From: Erythrobacter sp.
Lineage (GTDB): Bacteria > Pseudomonadota > Alphaproteobacteria > Sphingomonadales > Sphingomonadaceae
Assembly: GCA_030148605.1 (NCBI GenBank)
Contig: JASBTD010000063.1
Coordinates: 124,001-188,000, forward strand
Direction: 5' to 3'
Length of the DNA stretch: 64,000 bases
In this document: positions 8,531 through 18,282 of the stretch, piece by piece
Numbering within the stretch: position 1 is the first letter of the stretch
Layout of the letters: every line of letters starts with the position of its first letter
Notes under the pieces: generated by a model
Told to the model about the DNA's origin: nothing
Database searches by the model: none
Seen by the model: only the letters and a program-made list of their open reading frames with translations
Position numbers and translations under genes: made by a program

Positions 8531-10014
8531 GCGCGCAATCAGCCTTGCGGGCGCTGCGCAGTTGGCCGATCGAGGCGCGCGACACGCTGCCGATGGCGCT
8601 GTGGAACGCAGCTGAGATTGCTGCGGCGACCGGTGGAACCGCCAGCCATGATTTTCAGGCCGCGGGCGTTGAGATGGACAGCCGCGATGTGAAGCGCGGG
8701 GATTTGTTCGTGGCGCTCAAAGGCGAAGCGATGGACGGACATCGCTTTATCCCGCAGGCTTTTGCCAATGGCGCTGTTGCAGCGATCGTCGATCGCCCGG
8801 TCGATTTCCCGCATGTGCTGGTTCAAGACACCACCGAAGCCTTGCACGCGCTCGCCCATGCTGCGCGCGAACGTGCGGCAGCGGTGCGGATCGCGATTAC
8901 CGGCTCGGTCGGCAAGACCGGTGTCAAGGAAGCGATATTCCAGGCGCTCGACCGCGCTAGCCGCGGAGCAGCGCACCGCAGCATCCGTAGCTATAACAAC
9001 CATGTCGGCGTGCCGCTCACTCTGGCGCGAATGCCCGCGCGCAGCAGGTTTGGTGTGTTCGAAATGGGGATGAACCACGCCGGCGAGATCGCACCACTGG
9101 CGGAGCATGTCCGCCCGCATGTCGCGCTGATCACAACCATTGCACCCGCGCATATCGAAAACCTTGGCAGCATGGAGGCGATTGCGGATGAGAAGGCGTC
9201 GATCTTCTCAGGCCTGATGCCGGGCGGCACAGCGGTGATACCGGCAGGCAGCCCCTATTGCGAGCAGATGCGCAGGATTGCCGAGAAATATGCTGCGAAG
9301 GTTATCACTTTCGGCGCGTCCAGCGATGCGGATGTGCGCTTGCTCGATGCCATCCCCAGCGCCAATGGCGGATCGCTGGTAACAGCCGATCTGGGTGATG
9401 CGCGGCTGTGCTATTCAGTCGCGGAACCGGGCGAGCACTGGATCACCAATTCGCTGGGCGTGATGGCGGCGGTGAAGGCCGCCGGCGGTGATCTGGGCGC
9501 GGCAGGCCTGGCGCTGGCCGAGATGGGCGGGCTGAAAGGGCGCGGCGCGCGCCACCAGCTGGCCGCCCAAGGTGGCAAGGCGCTGCTGATCGACGAAAGC
9601 TACAATGCCAATCCGGCTTCGATGCGCGCAACCTTGCGCCAATTGGGCCAGACCCCGGCGACACGCCGTGTGGCGGTACTCGGCAGCATGAAGGAACTGG
9701 GCGATTTCAGCGACAAGTTCCATGCTCAGCTGGTTGAGCCTCTGTCAGAGGCGAAGATCGACTATGTGGTGCTGGTTGGCGATGAAATGCGCGCCCTTGC
9801 GCGGGAATTGGGGAAACCCTCTCACACCTCGCTTGGCAATATCGGCGGCTTCGCGCATTGCGATAGTCCAGCCGAGGCGATTGCGGCACTAAACGAGTAT
9901 GGCATTGCCAATGGCGATGCGATCCTTGTCAAAGGTTCCAATTCGATTGGTCTCGGCGCGCTGGTTTCACACTTTACGGGTCTTGGCGCTTCGAAAGACA
10001 AAGACGAGACCTAG
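8527..10014 (+). CDS. murF: UDP-MurNAc-tripeptide:D-Ala-D-Ala ligase MurF
   Basis: Adds D-Ala-D-Ala to complete the UDP-MurNAc-pentapeptide. The 495-residue protein shows the N-terminal MDSRDVKRGDLFVALKGE block, an ATP loop ITGSVGKTGVKEAI, the middle-domain GMNHAGEI, and DESYNANPASM near residue 357, all diagnostic for MurF. Compared with the common GSxGKT-T, the loop has GKTG, a conservative change. The ATG at 8527 is preferred because it makes the ATGA overlap with murE; the track GTG at 8503 lies within murE. The roughly 30 residues before WNAAEIAAATGG are an unconserved N-terminal extension. Confidence 0.95.
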   Translation: MSAQSALRALRSWPIEARDTLPMALWNAAEIAAATGGTASHDFQAAGVEMDSRDVKRGDLFVALKGEAMDGHRFIPQAFANGAVAAIVDRPVDFPHVLVQDTTEALHALAHAARERAAAVRIAITGSVGKTGVKEAIFQALDRASRGAAHRSIRSYNNHVGVPLTLARMPARSRFGVFEMGMNHAGEIAPLAEHVRPHVALITTIAPAHIENLGSMEAIADEKASIFSGLMPGGTAVIPAGSPYCEQMRRIAEKYAAKVITFGASSDADVRLLDAIPSANGGSLVTADLGDARLCYSVAEPGEHWITNSLGVMAAVKAAGGDLGAAGLALAEMGGLKGRGARHQLAAQGGKALLIDESYNANPASMRATLRQLGQTPATRRVAVLGSMKELGDFSDKFHAQLVEPLSEAKIDYVVLVGDEMRALARELGKPSHTSLGNIGGFAHCDSPAEAIAALNEYGIANGDAILVKGSNSIGLGALVSHFTGLGASKDKDET

Positions 10015-10023
10015 GATTATCGC

Positions 10024-11094
10024 ATGCTCTACCTGATTGCCGAATGGCTGGGTTTCGAAGGCGTACTCAACCTCATACGCTACCAGACCTTTCGCGCGGG
10101 CGCGACGCTGATCACGGCGCTGTTCTTCGGCTTGCTGATCGGCCCGCGCTTCATCAACATGTTGCGCGTGCGCCAGGGCAAGGGGCAGCCAATCCGCGAG
10201 GATGGGCCGCAATCGCACCTCGCGAAACGCGGCACGCCGACCATGGGCGGGTTGATGATCCTCGTCTCGCTCGGCTTTTCGCTGCTCTTGTGGATGGACC
10301 TGCAAAACCCGCTGGTCTGGGCCTGCCTTGCGGTAACGCTGGGCTTCGGCCTGATCGGCTTTCTTGACGATTATGATAAAGTGACCAAGGCAAGCCATCG
10401 CGGCGTGTCCGGCAAGGTGCGCTTGCTGCTGGAGTTCATCGTTGCAGGCGTGGCGAGCTACATCATCGTGAGCCAGGTCAGCACCAATCTCTACGTCCCT
10501 TTCCTCAGCAACGTTTATATCCCGCTGGGGCCGTTCTATTTCGTCTTTGCCGCAGTCCTGATCGTGGGTTTCGGCAATGCGGTAAACCTGACTGACGGGC
10601 TTGACGGCCTTGCCATCATGCCGGTGATTATCGCTGCGGGCACCTTTGCGATCATCGCTTATCTGGCCGGTCGCGTCGATTATTCGGCCTATCTTGGCAT
10701 TCCGCACGTGCCGGGTGCTGGCGAGCTGGCGATCTTCTGCGCGGCGATCATGGGGGCAGGGCTTGCTTTCCTGTGGTTCAACGCACCGCCAGCGGCCGTG
10801 TTCATGGGTGACACCGGCTCGCTCGCACTTGGTGGCGCACTGGGCGCGATTGCCGTTGCCAGCCATCACGAGATTGTGCTGCTGATCGTGGGCGGGTTGT
10901 TCGTGGTCGAGACCGCGAGTGTCATCATTCAGGTGTTCTGGTTCAAGCGCACCGGCAAACGCGTGTTCCGCATGGCCCCGATCCACCACCATTTCGAACA
11001 GCTGGGGTGGAGCGAAAGCAAAGTGGTGATCCGTTTCTGGATCATCGCAATTGTGCTCGCGATGGCGGGTCTCGCAACCCTCAAGGTAAGGTGA
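10024..11094 (+). CDS. mraY: phospho-MurNAc-pentapeptide translocase MraY
   Basis: Inner-membrane enzyme that moves phospho-MurNAc-pentapeptide onto undecaprenyl phosphate, giving lipid I. At 356 residues it has the expected many-pass hydrophobic pattern and the family motifs: GTPTMGGL near residue 75, the Asp pair in GFLDDYDKV (substrate/Mg site), [10 protein letters not shown], and [16 protein letters not shown] in the late cytoplasmic loop is also typical. It lies 9 bases after murF and 7 bases before murD. Confidence 0.97.
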   Translation: MLYLIAEWLGFEGVLNLIRYQTFRAGATLITALFFGLLIGPRFINMLRVRQGKGQPIREDGPQSHLAKRGTPTMGGLMILVSLGFSLLLWMDLQNPLVWACLAVTLGFGLIGFLDDYDKVTKASHRGVSGKVRLLLEFIVAGVASYIIVSQVSTNLYVPFLSNVYIPLGPFYFVFAAVLIVGFGNAVNLTDGLDGLAIMPVIIAAGTFAIIAYLAGRVDYSAYLGIPHVPGAGELAIFCAAIMGAGLAFLWFNAPPAAVFMGDTGSLALGGALGAIAVASHHEIVLLIVGGLFVVETASVIIQVFWFKRTGKRVFRMAPIHHHFEQLGWSESKVVIRFWIIAIVLAMAGLATLKVR

Positions 11095-11101
11095 GCCGCC
11101 T

Positions 11102-12436
11102 GTGATAACCGCGACAGCCTTTTCCGGAAAAAGCTACGCGGTGCTCGGCCTTGCGCGCTCCGGCGCGGCGACGGTCGAGGCCTTGCTGGCGAGCGGCGCG
11201 CGCGTAGTCGCTTGGGACCGGCAGGATGTGGCGCGCGCACCGTTCGAGGGACGTTGCGAACTCGTCGACCCTTTGGATATGGACCTCACCGGATTTGACG
11301 GCTTGGTGGTGTCGCCCGGCGTGCCGCTCAACACCCACCCGATTAAACCGCATGCGGAGAATTTCGGCGTGCCGGTGATTGGCGATATCGAGCTGTTTGC
11401 GCAGGCCCGGGCAGAGCTGCCGCCGCACAAGGTGGTTGGCATCACCGGCACCAATGGAAAGAGCACTACGACCGCACTGGTGCACCATATCCTGAAAACT
11501 GCGGGCGTGCCGACCACGATGGGTGGCAATATCGGCTTGCCGATCCTTGCGCAGAACCCTTTGCCAGAAGGCGGCGTCTATGTGCTCGAACTGTCGAGCT
11601 ATCAGATCGACCTGACCTATTCGCTCGATTGCGATGTTGCGGTTTTGCTCAATATCACGCCTGACCATCTGGATCGGTATGAGAGTTATATGGCTTACGC
11701 TGCGTCGAAACTCCGACTGCTGGAGATGCAGTCTGGCAAGCATCTGAGTTTTGTTGGCGAGATTCTACCAGAGGGACTGGTCATCAATTGTGAGACCAAC
11801 CCAATTCCAAAGATTGATCAATCGCGCCAGTCAAATTGGCCTTCACTCGCCGGCCCACACAATGCAGAGAACGCTTCTGCCGCAATTCAGATGTGCATCG
11901 AGCTTGACCTGACACCCAATGAGATTGAACAGGGTTTGTGCACTTTCACTGGCCTGCCGCACCGGATGGAGCTCGTTACGCAGCACGAAGGCGTACTCTA
12001 TATCAATGACAGCAAGGCGACCAATCCGGACAGCACCGCCCCGGCGCTGGCTGCCTTTCCGCCAGCAGAAGACGGTCGCCCGCGCATTTACTGGATTGTT
12101 GGCGGATTGCCCAAGGAAGACGGGCTGGGGCCGTGCGAACAGCATTTGGGCAATATCGCAGCCGCCTATACCATCGGCGAGGCAGGCCCGCGCTTTGCCG
12201 AACTGCTTGAGCCGCATGTCCATGTCGAACGCGCTGAGTTACTCGACGATGCTGTCCGGCGCGCCAAGGCGGCGGCGCGCGAAGGCGATGTGATCCTGCT
12301 TTCGCCCGCCTGCGCCAGCTTTGACCAGTTCCGTGACTATGAAGCGCGTGGCGCGCATTTCCGCCAAGTTGTCGGCGCACTGACCGGCGCAAACGACGAT
12401 ATCCAACAAGCGCTCCAAGCGGGAGAATCCGCATGA
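11102..12436 (+). CDS. murD: UDP-MurNAc-L-alanine:D-glutamate ligase MurD
   Basis: Adds D-Glu to UDP-MurNAc-L-Ala. The 444-residue ligase has the N-terminal Rossmann region (YAVLGLARSGAATVEALL), the ATP loop ITGTNGKSTTTALV, NITPDHLDRY, the C-terminal NDSKATNPDSTAPAL and LSPACASFDQF. GTG start at 11102. Codon use changes inside the gene: from about 11680 to 11960 third positions are much less GC-rich than before and after, while the protein stays a continuous MurD. That is compatible with replacement of a tract by homologous recombination. The stop overlaps ftsW as ATGA. Confidence 0.95.
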   Translation: MITATAFSGKSYAVLGLARSGAATVEALLASGARVVAWDRQDVARAPFEGRCELVDPLDMDLTGFDGLVVSPGVPLNTHPIKPHAENFGVPVIGDIELFAQARAELPPHKVVGITGTNGKSTTTALVHHILKTAGVPTTMGGNIGLPILAQNPLPEGGVYVLELSSYQIDLTYSLDCDVAVLLNITPDHLDRYESYMAYAASKLRLLEMQSGKHLSFVGEILPEGLVINCETNPIPKIDQSRQSNWPSLAGPHNAENASAAIQMCIELDLTPNEIEQGLCTFTGLPHRMELVTQHEGVLYINDSKATNPDSTAPALAAFPPAEDGRPRIYWIVGGLPKEDGLGPCEQHLGNIAAAYTIGEAGPRFAELLEPHVHVERAELLDDAVRRAKAAAREGDVILLSPACASFDQFRDYEARGAHFRQVVGALTGANDDIQQALQAGESA

Positions 12437-13662
12437 GCAGCGCAAAACCCTATATCCCGCACCAGCGCAGCCGCAATGCAGGCAGCGGGCCCAATTTCCG
12501 CATCAATTGGCGCGACGGGCTGCGCATCTGGTGGCGCGAAGTCGACAAGATGCTGCTGGCCCTGATCCTGGCGCTGATGGCCGTGGGCACTGCCGCCGTC
12601 GCAGCAGCGTCTCCTGCCAGCGCAGCGCGGCTTTCCACTGCCGACGTCCAGCTCAGCGAATTCTACTTCTTCAAGCAGCATATCGTCTGGCAGACATTGG
12701 GCCTGGGCGTAATGCTGGGCATTTCGATCCTTTCGCGCGAGCGGGCGCGGCAGCTGGGGATTGTGCTTGCCTCTGTCATGCTCATCCTGCTCGCGCTGGT
12801 GCCGCTGATCGGCTTCGAAGTGAACGGGGCGAAGCGCTGGATCGATTTCGGTTTCTCGCTTCAGCCTTCCGAATTCCTGAAACCTGCTTTCGCAGTGTTG
12901 CTGGCCTGGATTTTGAGCCTGCGGTTGCGCGATCCCGATCTGCCGGTGCTGGCATTTGCAACCGCCATTCTGGGCCTGGTTGCCATGCTCATGATGTTGC
13001 AGCCCAATCTGGGCGGGACATTGCTGTTCGCCGGGATCTGGTTTGTGCTGGTGCTGCTGTCAGGCGTGAGTGTTCAGCGCTTGAGCATGCTGGTGGGTGC
13101 CGGCATCGCCGGGCTGACCGCCGCCTATTTCCTCTATGACAATGCGCGCCACCGGATCGACTCCTTTCTGGGCGGCGGCACCGCCTTCGATCAGGTTGAC
13201 CTGGCAGAGCGAACCTTGCTGGCAGGCGGCTGGACCGGCAGCGGATTATGGCTGGGCATTCGCAAGATGAACCTGCCGGAAGCGCATACAGACTATATCT
13301 TCTCCGTCATCGGTGAGGAATTCGGGCTGATCGCCTGCGCGCTGGTGGTAGCGCTTTATCTCGCCATTGTGCTAAGGGTCCTCATGCGGTTGGTGGATGA
13401 GGAAAACCTGTTTGCAGTATTGGCCGGTTCGGGCCTGGTCGCAGCGATTGGCGGGCAGGCCTTCATCAATATTCTTGTCAATCTCCAGATGTTCCCTTCG
13501 AAAGGCATGACTTTGCCGCTGATCAGCTATGGCGGGTCGTCGACCATCGCGATGGGCATCACCGTTGGCCTGTTGCTGGCGATCACCCGGCGCAACCCCT
13601 TCCTCAAGCGCGAGACACCCGGGCTCAAGGCTCTGCTTGAACGCAAGGAGGATCCCGCATGA
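12433..13662 (+). CDS. ftsW: septal peptidoglycan glycosyltransferase FtsW (SEDS family)
   Basis: Polymerises lipid II at the septum together with FtsI. The 409-residue SEDS protein has about ten hydrophobic segments after a 36-residue cytoplasmic N-terminus. Family marks visible are NGAKRWIDFGFSLQPSEFLKP, LQPNLGGTLL (with the Asp replaced by Asn: QPN instead of the common QPD), EEFGLIA, and PLISYGGSS in the last third. QPN at this site is a departure from many FtsW sequences and worth an alignment. Overlaps murD and murG by 4 bases each. Confidence 0.95.
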   Translation: MSSAKPYIPHQRSRNAGSGPNFRINWRDGLRIWWREVDKMLLALILALMAVGTAAVAAASPASAARLSTADVQLSEFYFFKQHIVWQTLGLGVMLGISILSRERARQLGIVLASVMLILLALVPLIGFEVNGAKRWIDFGFSLQPSEFLKPAFAVLLAWILSLRLRDPDLPVLAFATAILGLVAMLMMLQPNLGGTLLFAGIWFVLVLLSGVSVQRLSMLVGAGIAGLTAAYFLYDNARHRIDSFLGGGTAFDQVDLAERTLLAGGWTGSGLWLGIRKMNLPEAHTDYIFSVIGEEFGLIACALVVALYLAIVLRVLMRLVDEENLFAVLAGSGLVAAIGGQAFINILVNLQMFPSKGMTLPLISYGGSSTIAMGITVGLLLAITRRNPFLKRETPGLKALLERKEDPA

Positions 13663-14954
13663 GCGGCGATGTGCGCACCGGATCAAGCCGGCATTTCGTG
13701 CTGGCCGCGGGCGGAACCGGCGGGCATTTGATCCCGGCTTTCGCCTTGGCGCGCGAGCTGGACAGCCGTGGGCATCATGTTGCGCTGATTACTGACGAGC
13801 GCGGCGCGGCGATTCCGGGCAAACCCGATTTCCTTACCACCCATGTCATCCCTGCGGGGCGTTTCGGGAAGAATCCGCTGCGCTGGATTGGCGGGATCAA
13901 GGCTGTGCTCGAAGGGCGCCGGATGGCGCTGCGCCTGTTTGACAGCTTTTCGCCCACCGCAGTGGTCGGCTTTGGCGGCTATCCGGCACTGCCCGCGATG
14001 CTGGCTGCGACATCGGCAGACATTCCCAGCGTTATCCATGAACAGAACGCTGTGCTAGGCCGGGTCAACCGGTTGCTGGCGGGGCGGGTGGATGCGATCG
14101 CTACCGCTTATCTCGAGGTTGCGCGGCTCAAGCACAAACATATCGACAAGGTCCATCTGGTTGGCAATCCGGTGCGACCGGAAGTGCTCGCTTTGCGCGA
14201 TGAGGATTATCCGCCGTTCACCGATGACAGTCTGTTCAAGGTTCTTGTGACCGGCGGCAGCCAGGGCGCGCGGGTGCTATCCGAAGTTGTGCCTGATGGG
14301 CTGGCGATGTTGCCACCCGCGCTGCGCCAGCGCTTGCAAGTGACGCAGCAATGCCGCGCGGAAGACCTTGAGCGTGTGCGTGATCGCTATCGCACGCATG
14401 ACATCCCGGCAGAGCTCGGCACCTATTTCGAGGACATGGAAGCGCGGCTGGCCGATTGTCACCTTTTCATCGGGCGCGCGGGCGCATCGACAATTGCCGA
14501 GCTGACGGCGGTGGGCCGCCCGGCAATCCTGATTCCGCTGCCGATCGCGACTGATGACCACCAGGCTGCCAACACACGCGAAATGGTCAAGGCAGGTGGC
14601 GCGCGCATGATCCGCCAGCCGGACTTTACGGTGAAGGAAGTGACGGGACTGGAAGATAGCGACAACCGCGATCGGGTGGCGCAGTCTGATGCCTTGCAGA
14701 AACTGTCGAAAGATATCTCGCTGCAAATCCAGGCCATGGCCAAGGCACCGCAAACGCTAGCCAACGCTGCCCATGCCGCATGGAATTGCGGCAGGCCCAA
14801 GGCGGCAAAGGAATTGGCGGATCTCGTGGAAAGCTTTGGCGGGATCGATCTGATGGATGTGATCCGCGTTGGCGGCGATGCGCATGAAGCGGCGGCAGAA
14901 CGCGCGCCATCCTCGCCGCACGCAACCCGCGATATCGATCCGGAGCAACGCTAA
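13659..14954 (+). CDS. murG: lipid II synthase MurG (GlcNAc transferase)
   Basis: Membrane-associated GT28 enzyme that adds GlcNAc to lipid I on the cytoplasmic face. The 431-residue protein starts with the diagnostic LAAGGTGGHLIPAFALA and has HEQNAVLGRVNRLLAG and, in the C-terminal domain, TGGSQGARVLSEV and IGRAGASTIAEL, followed by the UDP-GlcNAc loop PLPIATDDHQ. Common MurG is about 350-390 residues; here an insert around residue 330 and about 50 extra C-terminal residues (ending in a low-complexity Ala/Pro/His stretch) account for the difference. The murC ATG follows its TAA with no gap. Confidence 0.95.
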   Translation: MSGDVRTGSSRHFVLAAGGTGGHLIPAFALARELDSRGHHVALITDERGAAIPGKPDFLTTHVIPAGRFGKNPLRWIGGIKAVLEGRRMALRLFDSFSPTAVVGFGGYPALPAMLAATSADIPSVIHEQNAVLGRVNRLLAGRVDAIATAYLEVARLKHKHIDKVHLVGNPVRPEVLALRDEDYPPFTDDSLFKVLVTGGSQGARVLSEVVPDGLAMLPPALRQRLQVTQQCRAEDLERVRDRYRTHDIPAELGTYFEDMEARLADCHLFIGRAGASTIAELTAVGRPAILIPLPIATDDHQAANTREMVKAGGARMIRQPDFTVKEVTGLEDSDNRDRVAQSDALQKLSKDISLQIQAMAKAPQTLANAAHAAWNCGRPKAAKELADLVESFGGIDLMDVIRVGGDAHEAAAERAPSSPHATRDIDPEQR

Positions 14955-16394
14955 ATGAAAGGTGTGGGGACTGACATTGGCGTGATCCATTTCGTCGGCA
15001 TTGGCGGGATCGGCATGTCCGGCATTGCCGAAGTCATGCACAACCTCGGTTATCAGGTGCAGGGCTCAGACTTGAACGAAGGGCCCAGCGTCGAGCGGCT
15101 GCGCGCGCGCGGCATGAAGATCACAATCGGCCATGCGCGCGAGAATGTGGAAGGCGTGGCGGTGGTCGTTACCTCAACTGCTGTCCGCCGCACGAACCCT
15201 GAAGTCGCCGCTGCCCTGGAAGCGCGCATCCCCGTGGTGCGCCGCGCGGAAATGCTGGCAGAGCTGATGCGATTGAAGTCGACTGTCGCGGTCGCCGGTA
15301 CGCATGGCAAGACCACCACCACCAGCATGATCGCAGCCTTGCTGGACAACGGCGGGATCGATCCGACAGTGATCAATGGCGGGATCATCGAGCAATATGG
15401 CTCGAACGCGCGGATGGGCGATAGTGACTGGATGGTGGTCGAAGCCGATGAAAGCGACGGCAGCTTCCTCAGGCTTGATGGCACGATCGCCGTCGTCACC
15501 AATATCGACCCCGAGCATCTGGATCACTACGGCGATTTTGACGGCGTGAAGCGCGCCTTTGTCGAGTTCATTCACAATGTGCCATTCTATGGCGCGGCAA
15601 TCCTCTGCATCGATCACCCCGAAGTGCAGGCGGTGATCGGCCAGGTGCGTGATCGCAAGGTCGTGACCTATGGTTTCTCGCTCCAGGCGGACATTTGCGG
15701 GGTCAATATTCGGCCGGATGCAGGCGGAAACCTGTTCGACGTGATCGTGCGCCAGCGCGGTGAAGAGGATCGCCGTATCGAAGGCGTGCGGCTGCCGATG
15801 CCGGGCAGGCACAATGTCCAGAATGCGCTCGCGGCGATTGCAGTCGCGATCGAGATGGGCTGCCCGGATGACGTGATCCGCGAAGGTTTCGGCGCGTTCG
15901 GCGGTGTGCGTCGGCGCTTTACCAAGGTTGGCGAGATATTGTGCGACGGCGGCACTGCTGCCGTGATTGACGATTACGCGCACCACCCGGTCGAAATCCA
16001 GGCCGTGCTTGGCGCGGCGCGCGAAGCCGTGGGCGGTGAGAATGGCGGGCGGGTGATCGCTGTCGCTCAGCCGCATCGCTATACCCGGCTGCGTGATTTG
16101 ATGGACGAATTCCAGAGCTGCTTCAACGATGCCGATCGGGTCTATGTCACGCCGGTCTATACCGCCGGTGAAGACCCTATCGACGGGGTCAATGCAGAGG
16201 CTTTGGTTGCGGGATTGAAGTCACGCGGGCACCGCGCGGCTGCGACAGTCGCGGACCATGGCGAGCTCGCGTCTGTCCTTTCTGGCAGCCTTTCGGCAGG
16301 CGACATTGTCGTGTGCCTTGGCGCAGGCGACATCACCAAATGGGCGGCCGGGCTTGCTGATGCGGTCAACGCGTTAAGTGGTAAAACCGCATGA
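14955..16394 (+). CDS. murC: UDP-MurNAc:L-alanine ligase MurC
   Basis: First Mur ligase, attaching L-Ala to UDP-MurNAc. The 479-residue protein carries [17 protein letters not shown] at the N-terminus, the ATP loop [35 protein letters not shown], and [14 protein letters not shown] plus AQPHRYTR in the C-terminal domain. Everything expected is present and length is normal. Its stop overlaps the murB start as ATGA. Confidence 0.97.
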   Translation: MKGVGTDIGVIHFVGIGGIGMSGIAEVMHNLGYQVQGSDLNEGPSVERLRARGMKITIGHARENVEGVAVVVTSTAVRRTNPEVAAALEARIPVVRRAEMLAELMRLKSTVAVAGTHGKTTTTSMIAALLDNGGIDPTVINGGIIEQYGSNARMGDSDWMVVEADESDGSFLRLDGTIAVVTNIDPEHLDHYGDFDGVKRAFVEFIHNVPFYGAAILCIDHPEVQAVIGQVRDRKVVTYGFSLQADICGVNIRPDAGGNLFDVIVRQRGEEDRRIEGVRLPMPGRHNVQNALAAIAVAIEMGCPDDVIREGFGAFGGVRRRFTKVGEILCDGGTAAVIDDYAHHPVEIQAVLGAAREAVGGENGGRVIAVAQPHRYTRLRDLMDEFQSCFNDADRVYVTPVYTAGEDPIDGVNAEALVAGLKSRGHRAAATVADHGELASVLSGSLSAGDIVVCLGAGDITKWAAGLADAVNALSGKTA

Positions 16395-17299
16395 ACCGGG
16401 CCAACCTCCCTGCTGTGCGCGGCAAGCTGACGCCGGATGCGCCGCTCGCCAAGCTGGTGTGGTTCAAGAGCGGCGGCGCCGCCGATTGGCTGTTCGAGCC
16501 TGCCGATCTTGAGGATTTGCAGAGCTTTCTCAGGGCGCTGGATGCCAGCGCGCCGGTGATGCCGCTGGGACTAGGGTCAAACCTGATTGTGCGCGATGGC
16601 GGTGTGCCGGGTGTTGTCGTGCGGCTGGGCAAGGCATTTTCAGGCGTGAAAGTGCTCGAAGGCAACCGGCTTGAATGCGGCGGCGGGGCGAGCGGCATTC
16701 TCGTTTCATCCACTGCGCGTGATGCCGGGATTGCAGGGCTGGAATTCCTGCGCGGCATTCCCGGCACGGTTGGCGGCTTCGTGAAGATGAATGGCGGAGC
16801 CTATGGCCGCGAAGTGTCATCGATCCTGATCGATTGCGATGTTGTGATGCCCGATGGCGAGCTGAAGACGCTGCGCGCGTCGGAACTGAACTATACCTAT
16901 CGTCACTCGGATTTGCCCGACGGGGCAGTCGTCGTCGCGGCGCGATTTGAAGGCACACCGGGCGATCCGGCCGCAATCGGTGCGGAGATGGACCGGATTG
17001 CCGCCGCGCGCGAAGCCTCTCAGCCGCTGCGCACCAAGACAGGTGGCTCGACCTTCAAGAACCCGCCAGAGCATCTTGCACGCGGGCGCAAGGCGTGGGA
17101 GCTGGTCGATGCGGCGGGCTGTCGCGGGCTAATGATGGGCGGCGCTCAGGTCTCTGAAAAGCATACCAATTTCCTGATCAATACCGGCGATGCGACCAGC
17201 AGCGATATCGAAGGGCTGGGCGAGGAAGTGCGCCGCCGCGTGCGCGAGAATTCCGGCGTGGAGCTGGAATGGGAAATCCAGCGGGTAGGGCGGCAATGA
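16391..17299 (+). CDS. murB: UDP-N-acetylenolpyruvoylglucosamine reductase MurB
   Basis: FAD enzyme that reduces the enolpyruvyl group to give UDP-MurNAc, using NADPH. The 302-residue protein is type II Mur[29 protein letters not shown] (FAD binding), [18 protein letters not shown], and [10 protein letters not shown] with the catalytic Ser. The closing helix has [17 protein letters not shown], with the catalytic Glu in SEKH. It overlaps ddl by ATGA. Confidence 0.96.
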   Translation: MNRANLPAVRGKLTPDAPLAKLVWFKSGGAADWLFEPADLEDLQSFLRALDASAPVMPLGLGSNLIVRDGGVPGVVVRLGKAFSGVKVLEGNRLECGGGASGILVSSTARDAGIAGLEFLRGIPGTVGGFVKMNGGAYGREVSSILIDCDVVMPDGELKTLRASELNYTYRHSDLPDGAVVVAARFEGTPGDPAAIGAEMDRIAAAREASQPLRTKTGGSTFKNPPEHLARGRKAWELVDAAGCRGLMMGGAQVSEKHTNFLINTGDATSSDIEGLGEEVRRRVRENSGVELEWEIQRVGRQ

Positions 17300-18282
17300 G
17301 CGGCTTGCCCAAACTCCACGTCGCGGTGCTGATGGGCGGCTGGGCGAACGAGCGCGAGGTCTCGCTGATGAGCGGTAACGGCGTAGCTGATGCGCTGGAA
17401 AGCCGCGGACATCGCGTGACCCGGATCGATATGGATCGCCAGGTTGCCGCGCGTATAGCAGAGGCAAATCCTGACGTGGTTTTCAACGCGCTGCACGGCG
17501 TGCCGGGTGAAGATGGCAGCGTGCAGGGAATGCTCGATCTGATGGGTGTGCCTTATACCCATTCAGGCCTGGCGACTTCTGTGATCGCCATCGACAAGCA
17601 GCTTACCAAGCAAGCGCTGGTGCCGCATGGTATCCCCATGCCCGGCGGGCGGATCGTCAAAAGCGCAGACTTGTTCGAAAAAGACCCCTTGCCGCGCCCC
17701 TATGTGCTCAAGCCCGTCAATGAGGGCTCTTCCGTCGGCGTGGCGATTGTTACCGAAGGCGGCAATTACGGCAATCCGATCGGGCGCGATACACCCGGCC
17801 CATGGCAGCAATTCGCCGAATTGCTCGCAGAGCCGTTCATCAAAGGGCGCGAACTGACCGCGGCGGTGATCGACACGGCTGACGGCCCGCGTGCGCTGGG
17901 CGTGACCGAGTTGATTATCGACACCGGCTTTTACGATTACGAGCACAAATATACTGACGGCAAGACGACCCACGTCTGCCCCGCGCAGATCCCGCCAGAG
18001 ATTACCGCGCTGTGCGAAGACTATGCGCTCCGGGCGCACAAACTGCTTGGCTGCGAAGGCACAAGCCGCACCGATTTCCGCTGGGACGATGCACTTGGCG
18101 AAGAGGGATTGTTTGTGCTGGAAACGAATACCCAGCCCGGCATGACCCCGCTTAGCCTGGTGCCCGAACAAGCGCGGCATGCGGGTATGGAATACGCCGA
18201 TCTGGTAGAAGCCATCGTGTCAGAGGCGCTGCGCCGCTACGCGCCTGAAAAGCTGTCTGGAGGCACCGATGGCCACGATTAA
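17296..18282 (+). CDS. ddl: D-alanine:D-alanine ligase
   Basis: ATP-grasp enzyme that makes the D-Ala-D-Ala used by MurF. The 328-residue protein shows VAVLMGGWANEREVSLMSG at the N-terminus, NALHGVPGEDGSVQG, the lysine-bearing VLKPVNEGSSVGV, and the Mg-binding LETNTQPGMTPLSL. Start at 17296 gives ATGA with murB; the track ATG at 17269 is inside murB. Its last 14 bases overlap ftsQ. As is normal in alphaproteobacteria, it lies between murB and ftsQ. Confidence 0.96.
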   Translation: MSGLPKLHVAVLMGGWANEREVSLMSGNGVADALESRGHRVTRIDMDRQVAARIAEANPDVVFNALHGVPGEDGSVQGMLDLMGVPYTHSGLATSVIAIDKQLTKQALVPHGIPMPGGRIVKSADLFEKDPLPRPYVLKPVNEGSSVGVAIVTEGGNYGNPIGRDTPGPWQQFAELLAEPFIKGRELTAAVIDTADGPRALGVTELIIDTGFYDYEHKYTDGKTTHVCPAQIPPEITALCEDYALRAHKLLGCEGTSRTDFRWDDALGEEGLFVLETNTQPGMTPLSLVPEQARHAGMEYADLVEAIVSEALRRYAPEKLSGGTDGHD

